From Pseudomonadales bacterium (GTDB lineage Bacteria > Pseudomonadota > Gammaproteobacteria > Pseudomonadales > IMCC2047): a DNA stretch of 5,776 bases. Below are positions 1-5,776 of the stretch, piece by piece. Within the stretch, counting starts at the first letter, position 1. The number at the start of each line of letters is the position of its first letter. Location of the stretch: the NCBI GenBank assembly GCA_021736745.1, contig JAIPFG010000205.1, positions 1 to 5,776 on the forward strand, read 5' to 3'. The notes beneath the pieces are model-generated. The model did not search any database, was not told where the DNA came from, and saw only the letters and a program-made list of their open reading frames with translations. A program made the position numbers and the translations under genes.

Positions 1-73
1 AACGCGCGAGCAAACAAAGGGAAAGACAGCCGGTGTCCAGGGTTGTATCTTGCTTATTATTTTTTTGGTTCAC
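1..73 (-). CDS. N-terminal fragment of a probable type I secretion ABC transporter (HlyB-like), cut by the window edge
   Basis: The frame is open from a GTG at 73-71 to the left edge and gives 24 residues, ending in LDTGCLSLCLLAR. This resembles the start of the C39-like domain of HlyB-type type I secretion permease/ATPases. HlyB, as I recall it, reads DYGLYALEILAQ at this point, so the Asp, Gly, two Leu and the Ala line up. Such inner-membrane transporters export unfolded proteins with a membrane-fusion protein and a TolC-like channel. True C39 peptidases have Cys after the Asp; Thr occupies that place here, which fits the non-proteolytic C39-like class. The GTG has an AAGGA 12 bases upstream, which is long. 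A better-spaced site serves an ATG at 86-84 in another frame, and the two frames differ at an A7 run (66-60). Transmembrane and ATPase domains lie outside the window, so the family call rests on about a dozen residues. A bacteriocin-type ABC exporter is the main alternative. Confidence 0.5.
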   Translation of the reverse strand, partial: MNQKNNKQDTTLDTGCLSLCLLAR

Positions 74-83
74 TTGACTTAGC

Positions 84-98
84 CATCCTTGCTTCCTT
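84..98 (-). promoter_or_regulatory. Strong ribosome binding site and ATG start for the left-edge gene
   Basis: On the minus strand AAGGA (98-94) sits 7 bases before an ATG at 86-84, close to ideal Shine-Dalgarno spacing, and a second AAGG (90-87) abuts the ATG. This is the clearest ribosome binding site in the window. The frame it opens reads MAKSSEPKK and then stops at TAA (59-57), immediately after seven A residues. The nine-codon product is therefore either a leader peptide or the true start of the transporter-like gene interrupted by a one-base difference. Confidence 0.5.
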
Positions 99-171
99 GT
101 CGAGTTTTCGTCCAGTAGCACATCCTAAATGTGATGATCTAAAAATAAAACCCTTTTCGAAGAATCTTGAT

Positions 172-208
172 AAAAAAGGAAAGGTTGAGTGCGCAGGTAG
201 GGCACTAA
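172..208 (-). terminator. Possible intrinsic terminator after tilS
   Basis: On the minus strand, about 22 bases past the tilS stop, AGTGC (206-202) can pair with GCACT (192-188) around a nine-base loop. Two flanking T-A pairs are possible across a one-base bulge. The stem is followed by CC, TTT, CC and then six T residues (177-172). The layout is that of a Rho-independent terminator, but the stem is short and only moderately G+C-rich and the T tract is interrupted. It would separate tilS from the left-edge gene, which would then need its own promoter. I found no convincing promoter hexamers in the spacer. Confidence 0.35.
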
Positions 209-230
209 TTCTCGATTCGAAAATGCTGCA

Positions 231-1556
231 TTAGGGTGTCAATAAAACCCGAAAACCCTGCTCATCATCGCTAGTCGCAAACCCCTCACACACCCAAATA
301 TCCCCCACCGCAGCCAGTTGCTCTCCGCAATAAATCAAGGGCGTACGGTCTCTTAACCAGGGGGGAACATGGTATTCCTGAAGTAGTTTTTTTAGGGGGT
401 GCGAACCTTGACGACCTGCGGGCTGACAACGCTCTCCGCCTTGGCGAAAACGTACAGAATAAGAGTTCGGACTCATTTTCAACAATCCCGCGCCAACCAT
501 TTTCTCTAGTTTCAGTTCACCCACTCCGGAAATATTTAACGTCGTCTCCGGATGCCATTCATAGACTCGCTTGGCATCAAACTCTGGCGGGGGGGAACTG
601 GCGTGGAGGCCATCTTGATAACGTCGAACGATTGCACCGGGCCAATTCACCTGTGGCTGGGCGTCCTCACGCGCCAGCATGACATCACTTAAGATTTGCC
701 ACAACTGCTTATAGCTGGGTGCCGGCAAGGTTAATGAGGCTATCCAGGCACGCAAGAGGTTTAGCTGCACTTCCTGGGAATATTCCAGCAAGGGAGGAAT
801 CTTCAGCACCCCCTTCTCGGTCATTAACTGTTGAAGTTCTCGCGCAAGAAAGAAATCCATACTGCGTTGGAGTTGCCGATTGATGCGGGCATGACGCGTT
901 AAGGAATGCCCAAAGCTGGGCCATCGCTCAGCAATCAAGGGCATCACACGCTGCCGTAGGAAGTTACGGTCAAATTGCACGTCCGCATTGCTGTCGTCTT
1001 CAATCCAGCTCAGCTGTTTTGCAACGGCGTAGCGTTCTAGTTGCTGTTTTGTATATCCAAGTAACGGCCGCAGCAGATGCCCCTTACCCAAAGCCCTTTG
1101 CTGTGGCATACCCGAAATACCCTGTGCACCAGCTCCTCGCAACAGGCGTAAAAGAATGGTTTCAGCCTGATCGTCAGCGTGATGCGCCAGCAAAAGCACA
1201 TCGTGCTCACTCAGACTTTCGGAAAAGGCTTGATATCGGGCCTCACGCAAGGTGTTCTCAAGGCTTGCTTTGGTCTGGTCTGCCTGAATTTTTTTGATGA
1301 CACGCGGTATCGCTAAGGATCGGCAAACCTGGATGCAATGCGCCACCCATTCGTCCGCTGCCGGGTTAACGCCGTGATGGATATGCAGTGCGCTGACAGC
1401 AATACCTCCCAGTTGACCTCGGAGGGCTGACATGGCCGCCAGCAGCACATGTGAATCTAAACCACCACTATAGGCGACGATAAAACGCCGAGTCTGATCC
1501 GCACTTATTTGAGTGCAATTCAGTGCCTTAAGTAGTTGGGTTTCAGTAAATTTCAT
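231..1556 (-). CDS. tilS: tRNA(Ile)-lysidine synthase TilS
   Basis: This cytoplasmic ATP-dependent enzyme attaches lysine to C2 of cytidine-34 in the CAU anticodon of the minor tRNA(Ile). The resulting lysidine makes the tRNA read AUA and accept isoleucine instead of methionine. The 441-aa protein is about the size of E. coli TilS (near 432). The N-terminal N-type ATP pyrophosphatase domain shows the PP-loop SGGLDS at 30-35, HHGVN at 60-64, the LREAR-Y segment at 103-108 and LAHHADDQAET at 123-133. The tRNA-binding signature with DDSN and FDRNFLR lies at about 187-201. The C-terminal domain (about 366-425) has the conserved RFRQGGER, LKKLLQE and PPWLRDR blocks. The ATG at 1556-1554 is the natural start because it leaves the usual short lead before the PP-loop, but its Shine-Dalgarno is poor. 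It lies 145 bp after accA. No frameshift or missing key residue is seen. Confidence 0.97.
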   Translation of the reverse strand: MKFTETQLLKALNCTQISADQTRRFIVAYSGGLDSHVLLAAMSALRGQLGGIAVSALHIHHGVNPAADEWVAHCIQVCRSLAIPRVIKKIQADQTKASLENTLREARYQAFSESLSEHDVLLLAHHADDQAETILLRLLRGAGAQGISGMPQQRALGKGHLLRPLLGYTKQQLERYAVAKQLSWIEDDSNADVQFDRNFLRQRVMPLIAERWPSFGHSLTRHARINRQLQRSMDFFLARELQQLMTEKGVLKIPPLLEYSQEVQLNLLRAWIASLTLPAPSYKQLWQILSDVMLAREDAQPQVNWPGAIVRRYQDGLHASSPPPEFDAKRVYEWHPETTLNISGVGELKLEKMVGAGLLKMSPNSYSVRFRQGGERCQPAGRQGSHPLKKLLQEYHVPPWLRDRTPLIYCGEQLAAVGDIWVCEGFATSDDEQGFRVLLTP

Positions 1557-1584
1557 GTTGGGATAGCGGCTCTAGGAATGAATA

Positions 1585-1600
1585 ATTTTCAAATTTTCAA
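1585..1600. repeat. Tandem duplicate of an 8-bp AT-rich unit upstream of tilS
   Basis: ATTTTCAA occurs twice head to tail (1585-1592 and 1593-1600), 29-44 bases upstream of the tilS start. On the transcribed strand this reads TTGAAAAT twice. TTGAAA resembles a -35 hexamer, but no acceptable -10 sits 16-18 bases downstream of either copy. It may be only an AT-rich leader. Confidence 0.4.
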
Positions 1601-1621
1601 CCCGCTAAATCTGTAAGGCTA

Positions 1622-1657
1622 TTCGCTTAGAGCGAACTTATCGAACACCCAGTTCGC
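1622..1657 (-). other. Two overlapping, mutually exclusive hairpins in the accA-tilS gap
   Basis: Two inverted repeats share the same central segment. TTCGCT (1622-1627) pairs perfectly with AGCGAA (1631-1636) around the 3-base loop TAG. GCGAACT (1632-1638) pairs perfectly with AGTTCGC (1651-1657) around a 12-base loop. Bases 1632-1636 belong to both, so in RNA only one can form at a time. Neither is followed by a T run on the minus strand, so neither is a standard intrinsic terminator. They start about 66 bases upstream of the tilS ATG. They could be a transcript-processing or stability structure, a protein-binding palindrome, or chance. Confidence 0.35.
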
Positions 1658-1701
1658 ACCACCTTAAAACATGCAACAGCATTCCCTTCTTTTTGGCTTA
1701 A

Positions 1702-2655
1702 TCAGACCGGAATGCCGTAAGACATATAACGTTGGTAACGCCGCTCCAACAATTCTTCCACACTGTACTTTTTGAGTTTATTCAATGCATTTTCAATACT
1801 CGTTTTCAGTGTGGCCGACATGGTTTCCAGGTCTCGATGCGCCCCACCCAGGGGTTCGGTAACCACTCGATCGGCTAGCTTCAACTCATGTAGCCGGTTG
1901 GCCGTAATACCCATTGCCTGCGCCGCATCCGCAGCCCGTTCCGCGCTACGCCAAAGAATCGAGGCACAACCTTCCGGCGAGATCACAGCATAGGTGGAAT
2001 ATTGCAACATCATAAGTTCATCGCACAAACCAATCGCCAGCGCTCCGCCGGAGCCACCCTCGCCGATAACCGTTGAAATGATCGGCACTTCCAGTCGTGA
2101 CATCACAGCCAAATTGTAGGCGATGGCTTCACTCTGACCACGCTCTTCGGCACCGATACCAGGATAGGCGCCGGGCGTATCAATAAAGGTAATAATCGGC
2201 ATTTTGTAGCGTTCGGCCAGTTCCATGAGACGGCAAGCTTTGCGATAACCTTCGGGTCTTGGCATGCCAAAGTTCCTGAGCACTTTCTCTTTAACGCCCC
2301 GGCCCTTTTGATGCCCAATCACCATAACCGGCTGGTCGTCCAGGCGGGCTAACCCACCCACAATTGCGGCATCATCGGCATAATGGCGATCCCCGTGTAA
2401 TTCATCAAAATCGGTAAAAATATTTTGGATATAATCCAGGGTATAAGGTCGCTGCGGGTGCCGTGCCATTTGAGCTGTTTGCCAGGAATTGAGATTCGTA
2501 AAAATACTCTTGGTCAGTTCTTTACTCTTACTCTCGAGCTTGGCAATTTCCTCACTGATATTAAGGTTGTTATCGCTGCTAACCAGCCTTAACTCCTCAA
2601 TTCTCACCTGTAATTCTGCGATGGGTTGTTCGAAATCTAAATAGTTGGGGTTCAT
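1702..2655 (-). CDS. accA: Acetyl-CoA carboxylase carboxyltransferase subunit alpha
   Basis: AccA pairs with AccD to form the cytoplasmic carboxyltransferase that moves the carboxyl group from biotin on AccB to acetyl-CoA, making malonyl-CoA, the first committed step of fatty acid synthesis. At 317 aa it matches E. coli AccA (319 aa) nearly end to end. The N-terminus MNPNYLDFEQPIAEL aligns with MSLNFLDFEQPIAEL, which settles the ATG at 2655-2653. A helical, charged N-terminal stretch (about 8-52) precedes the crotonase-like core. Seen in order are ARHPQRPYTLDY (64-75), IGHQKGR (113-119), FIDTPGAYPG (157-166), IGEGGSGGALAIG (197-209), SPEGCASILW (226-235) and the terminal RRYQRYMSYG (305-314). 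The paired-glycine loops form the oxyanion region in this family. A Shine-Dalgarno-like AGAAGGT exists but lies about 18 bases before the ATG, so initiation is not led by a standard site. The position after dnaE is usual for gammaproteobacteria. Confidence 0.98.
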   Translation of the reverse strand: MNPNYLDFEQPIAELQVRIEELRLVSSDNNLNISEEIAKLESKSKELTKSIFTNLNSWQTAQMARHPQRPYTLDYIQNIFTDFDELHGDRHYADDAAIVGGLARLDDQPVMVIGHQKGRGVKEKVLRNFGMPRPEGYRKACRLMELAERYKMPIITFIDTPGAYPGIGAEERGQSEAIAYNLAVMSRLEVPIISTVIGEGGSGGALAIGLCDELMMLQYSTYAVISPEGCASILWRSAERAADAAQAMGITANRLHELKLADRVVTEPLGGAHRDLETMSATLKTSIENALNKLKKYSVEELLERRYQRYMSYGIPV

Positions 2656-2709
2656 CGGTGACTTTTGATTTTACCTTCTAATGGAATACGAAATAGTCAA
2701 TTTGACGCC

Positions 2710-2757
2710 ATGGTATTGATATTTACAGACAATAACAAGCAGGAACGATCCATTCAA
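2710..2757 (-). promoter_or_regulatory. Weak sigma70-like promoter candidates ahead of accA
   Basis: Two overlapping hexamer pairs on the minus strand each have a 17-base spacer. One is TTGAAT (2757-2752) with TATTGT (2734-2729). The other is TTGTTA (2738-2733) with TACCAT (2715-2710). Each hexamer matches consensus at 4 of 6 positions. Either would give a leader of roughly 45-70 bases before the accA ATG. Such matches are common by chance in AT-rich gaps, and accA may also be transcribed through from dnaE, so this is only a candidate. Confidence 0.25.
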
Positions 2758-2777
2758 CAAGAATCAAACCCGCCCGG

Positions 2778-5776
2778 CTATCGGTAACACAACTTGACCC
2801 GCTTCTCACCGAAACCTTCTTTCAGGCTATGCAGTAATTCGTCCGTCGGGCGAACCCGCCACGCCTCGCCGAATTTGAGCCGGCCCAGAGCTTGCGCGTT
2901 TTGATAGATCAGTGTCACTTGACAGCCTTCGCCTTGATATGGCTTTAACAGTTCCATCAGTTTATCCGGTAATCGGGTATTAATATGCGCCTCGGCCGGT
3001 GAAATTTCAATTTGCTGAGCAAATCGTTGACGTGCTTCGACGACATCGTAAATCGCTTTGGCTCGTACCTTAATCGCTCCTGAATAGTCATCATTGCCAA
3101 CCTCTCCTTCCACCACCAGCAAATTATCTTTCATCAGCAATTCACGGTATTTATCGTAGGTTTCTGCAAAAACAGAGACTTCAACCCGACTGGTACGGTC
3201 ATCCAGGGTGACGAAGGCAATGGTGTCACCACGCTTGCTTTTCATCGTGCGAATCTCAATCACTAATCCAGCCACGAGTTGATCGCTCTTTTTTGCCTGC
3301 AGGGCCACTAACGGATCTTTAGCAATATGGCGCAACTCCTGCTCGTACTCATCTATCGGGTGTCCCCGCAGATATAAGCCCAAGGTTTCTTTTTCCGCCA
3401 ATAACCGGGCTTTTTCCGTCCAACGACGAATACCTTGATAATCGCGGTACACCTCTTCATTCGTTTGAGTGGCGTTGCTGCCCGGTAACCCGCCAAACAG
3501 ATCCGTCATACCACTTTGTCTATTTTGGCTGTGTTGTTCCGCCGTTTTTATTGCTTCTTCAAGGCATGCCATTAACGCTGCGCGATGAGGCCCGATATCG
3601 TCCATCGCGCCTGAGCGAATCAACGCTTCCATGGCGCGCCGATTGACTTTGCGCAAATCCACCCGTGCACAGAAATCGAACAGGTCCGTAAATGGCCCTC
3701 CCTCATGACGTGCTTGTACGATAGATTCGATCGGCCCTTCCCCTAAGCCTTTGATTGCACCCAGGCCATAAACCACCTGATTTTTTTCATCGACGGTAAA
3801 ACGATATTCACCAATATTCACATTGGGCAATACCAGTGGCAACTCCATTTGTCGGCAATCTTCCAACAGAATAACCACCTTGTCGGTATTCTGCATATCC
3901 GCCGACAACACGGCTGCCATAAAGGGTGCCGGATAGTAGGTTTTCAGCCAGGCGGTCTGATAAGACAGGAGGGCGTAGGCGGCCGAATGCGATTTATTAA
4001 AACCGTAACCGGCAAACTTTTCCATCAGGTCAAAAATATTGCGTGCCAATTCCTCATCGAACCCCTGTTTGCGAGCACCTTCCATAAATATTTGCCGCTG
4101 CTTCGCCATTTCCTCGGGTTTCTTTTTACCCATGGCGCGCCGTAACAAATCCGCTCCGCCCAAGGTGTAACCACCCATCGTCTGAGCAATCTGCATCACC
4201 TGTTCCTGGTACAGAATAATGCCGTAGGAAGGTTCCAGCACCGGTTTCAAACACTCGTGTTGGTACTGTGGATGGGGGTAGGCAAGCTGGGCTTTTCCTT
4301 TTTTACGCGCAATAAAATCATCCACCATACCCGACTGAAGCGGACCAGGGCGAAACAACGCCACCAAGGCGATGATGTCCTCGAACGTGTTAGGTTCTAG
4401 GCGACGCAACAAATCTTTCATGCCACGCGATTCAAGCTGGAATACCGCCGTTGTATTCGCTGCCTGCAGCAACTTATAAACCTTCGCATCTTCCAGATTG
4501 ATATTACTGATATCCAGCAGTTCTTCGCCCTGTTTCTCGCGCAATCGGTTAACGTTCGCTACCGCCCAATCGATAATGGTCAGGGTGCGTAACCCCAGGA
4601 AGTCGAATTTCACTAAGCCGACCCTTTCAACATCGTCCTTGTCGAACTGAGTCACCAGATTACCACCGGTTTCGTCACAATAGAGCGCGGAAAAATCAGT
4701 TAACCGTGTTGGTGCAATCACAACACCGCCGGCGTGTTTTCCAACGTTCCGCGTAATACCCTCGAGCTTAAAGGCCATCTCCATAATTTCGGCCACTTCT
4801 TCGTTTTGCTCGACAAACTCACGCAATGGTTTTTCCTGCTCCATCGCTTTGCTGAGAGTCATGCCGACCTCAAAAGGAATCATTTTCGATAGTTTGTCTG
4901 CTAATCCATAGGGTTTACCCTGCACCCGGGCAACGTCGCGCACCACCGCTTTCGCCGCCATTGTGCCAAAGGTGATAATTTGTGAGACTGCTTCGCGTCC
5001 GTATGTTTCGGCAACGTAATCAATAACCCGATCTCTGCCATCCATGCAAAAATCCACATCAAAGTCAGGCATGGATACACGTTCCGGATTAAGAAACCGC
5101 TCAAACAGCAAATCATATTCCAATGGATCCAGGTCTGTGATTTCCAGCGAATAGGCAACCAACGAGCCAGCACCTGACCCTCGCCCCGGTCCGACGGGTA
5201 CTTCGTTTTGCTTGGCCCACTTGATGAAGTCCATAACAATCAGGAAATAACCCGGGAACCCCATCTGAATGATGATTTCCAGCTCAAAGTTCAGCCGATC
5301 GATATAGATTTGCCGCTGTTCCTGATAAGCCGGTGAGGCGTCATCAAGTAATTTATTCAGGCGCTTTTCCAGTCCTTCGAATGACAAGCGCCTAAAGTAG
5401 TCATCCATGGTCAGACCAGCGGGAACCGGATAGTTGGGCAGGTAGTTTTCACCCAATTCAATTTCCAGGCTGCAACGTTTCGCGATTTCTAACGTATTCT
5501 CAATGGCTTCCGGAATATCTTTAAACAGCTCAGACATTTCTTCACTGGATTTGAAGTACTGGTGTTCACTATAGAGCCTGGCGCGGCGGGGATCGTCTAA
5601 AGTTCGCCCGTCATGAATACAGACGCGAGCTTCATGTGCCTCAAAATCCTCCGGATACAAAAAGCGTGTATCGTTAGTGGCGACAACAGGCAAATCAAAG
5701 GTTTCAGCCAAGCGTATGGCCTGTTCTAAATAGGACTGTTCCCCTTCCCGTCCGGTGCGCTGTAATTCCACATAAT
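2778..5776 (-). CDS. dnaE: DNA polymerase III subunit alpha, N-terminus beyond the window
   Basis: DnaE is the catalytic subunit of the replicative polymerase. It works with epsilon and theta in the core, with the beta clamp, and with tau of the clamp loader. The frame is open to the right edge, and 998 codons plus the stop are present of about 1160. Counting from the Val at 5771-5769 as residue 1, the second half of the PHP domain runs to about 110. The polymerase core carries GPGRGSGAGSLVAY (194-207), PDFDVDF (235-241) and KFDFLGL (388-394). D236, D238 and D390 correspond by gap-free alignment to the E. coli catalytic Asp401, Asp403 and Asp555. FRPGPLQSGMVDDF (473-486), GADLLRRAMGKKKPEEM (539-555) and FAGYGFNKSHSAAYA (586-600) follow. 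A helix-hairpin-helix region lies near 660-735, a clamp-motif-like MTDLF at 755-759, an OB fold at about 832-907, and the tau-binding C-terminus after that. The TAG stop is 122 bp before accA. Confidence 0.98.
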   Translation of the reverse strand, partial: YVELQRTGREGEQSYLEQAIRLAETFDLPVVATNDTRFLYPEDFEAHEARVCIHDGRTLDDPRRARLYSEHQYFKSSEEMSELFKDIPEAIENTLEIAKRCSLEIELGENYLPNYPVPAGLTMDDYFRRLSFEGLEKRLNKLLDDASPAYQEQRQIYIDRLNFELEIIIQMGFPGYFLIVMDFIKWAKQNEVPVGPGRGSGAGSLVAYSLEITDLDPLEYDLLFERFLNPERVSMPDFDVDFCMDGRDRVIDYVAETYGREAVSQIITFGTMAAKAVVRDVARVQGKPYGLADKLSKMIPFEVGMTLSKAMEQEKPLREFVEQNEEVAEIMEMAFKLEGITRNVGKHAGGVVIAPTRLTDFSALYCDETGGNLVTQFDKDDVERVGLVKFDFLGLRTLTIIDWAVANVNRLREKQGEELLDISNINLEDAKVYKLLQAANTTAVFQLESRGMKDLLRRLEPNTFEDIIALVALFRPGPLQSGMVDDFIARKKGKAQLAYPHPQYQHECLKPVLEPSYGIILYQEQVMQIAQTMGGYTLGGADLLRRAMGKKKPEEMAKQRQIFMEGARKQGFDEELARNIFDLMEKFAGYGFNKSHSAAYALLSYQTAWLKTYYPAPFMAAVLSADMQNTDKVVILLEDCRQMELPLVLPNVNIGEYRFTVDEKNQVVYGLGAIKGLGEGPIESIVQARHEGGPFTDLFDFCARVDLRKVNRRAMEALIRSGAMDDIGPHRAALMACLEEAIKTAEQHSQNRQSGMTDLFGGLPGSNATQTNEEVYRDYQGIRRWTEKARLLAEKETLGLYLRGHPIDEYEQELRHIAKDPLVALQAKKSDQLVAGLVIEIRTMKSKRGDTIAFVTLDDRTSRVEVSVFAETYDKYRELLMKDNLLVVEGEVGNDDYSGAIKVRAKAIYDVVEARQRFAQQIEISPAEAHINTRLPDKLMELLKPYQGEGCQVTLIYQNAQALGRLKFGEAWRVRPTDELLHSLKEGFGEKRVKLCYR

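Noticed and set aside
40..66. Programmed -1 frameshift at A AAA AAA just before the TAA of the short ATG frame
   Set aside because: The heptamer is in the correct phase and the -1 frame is open to the edge. However, that frame (IISKIQPW and onward) is not the one with transporter-like sequence, which needs the opposite shift or one fewer A.
154..223. TTTTCGAA (154-161) and TTCGAAAA (216-223) as a hairpin after tilS
   Set aside because: TTCGAA is self-complementary and the arms are 54 bases apart, so the pairing is probably incidental in AT-rich sequence.
43..234. Plus-strand frame of 63 codons opening with TTG
   Set aside because: It has no convincing ribosome binding site and no recognisable motif. 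It runs antisense to the left-edge gene start and the tilS terminator, and its TAG overlaps the tilS stop.
1019..1297. 92-codon plus-strand frame opposite tilS
   Set aside because: It lies entirely antisense to conserved TilS coding sequence and has no recognisable domain.
1671..1682. ATGC-AACA-GCAT hairpin with TTTT after it on the minus strand, as an accA terminator
   Set aside because: A 4-bp stem with only two G-C pairs and four T residues is too weak to support a terminator call.
3849..4145. 98-codon plus-strand frame opposite dnaE
   Set aside because: It is antisense to the conserved DnaE motifs around the GFNKSHSAAYA block and is best explained as a coding shadow.
4901..5239. 112-codon minus-strand frame inside dnaE
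   Set aside because: It is an out-of-frame reading of strongly conserved polymerase core sequence and has no independent features.
5769..5771. GTG as the start of dnaE
   Set aside because: The codon is an internal Val. The upstream Tyr codon continues the frame, and the flanking residues match an internal DnaE segment about 165 residues from the true N-terminus.

Overview
The window looks like chromosomal DNA of a gammaproteobacterium. It carries the core gene order dnaE - accA - tilS, all on the minus strand. The proteins match the Escherichia coli versions closely as I remember them: DnaE aligns almost gap-free through the polymerase core, AccA is 317 aa and TilS is 441 aa. Base composition is moderate, near half G+C by eye. 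I cannot name a genus.

Layout, in the direction of transcription (right to left): (1) 5776-2778, dnaE, the replicative DNA polymerase III alpha subunit, with about the first 165 residues beyond the right edge. (2) 2777-2656, a 122-bp gap with two weak promoter-like hexamer pairs. (3) 2655-1702, accA, the carboxyltransferase alpha subunit of acetyl-CoA carboxylase. (4) 1701-1557, a 145-bp gap holding two overlapping, mutually exclusive hairpins and a small tandem repeat. (5) 1556-231, tilS, tRNA(Ile)-lysidine synthase. (6) 230-74, a spacer with a possible intrinsic terminator just after tilS and a good ribosome binding site at its far end. (7) 73-1, the first codons of another minus-strand gene running off the left edge. 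Its reading frame resembles the degenerate C39-like N-terminus of type I secretion (HlyB-type) ABC transporters.

The three complete or nearly complete genes are housekeeping: chromosome replication, the first committed step of fatty acid synthesis, and decoding of the AUA codon. They form a codirectional cluster but have no direct biochemical link. Neither long gap holds a convincing strong terminator, so read-through between genes is plausible.

The least ordinary part is the left edge. The best-placed ribosome binding site serves an ATG whose frame stops after nine codons at a run of seven A residues. The frame with the transporter-like sequence would be continuous with that ATG if the run had six A residues. 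This could be a real frameshift, a phase-variable start, a sequencing error, or simply use of an internal GTG start. I see no strong evidence for a wholly new system in the window.
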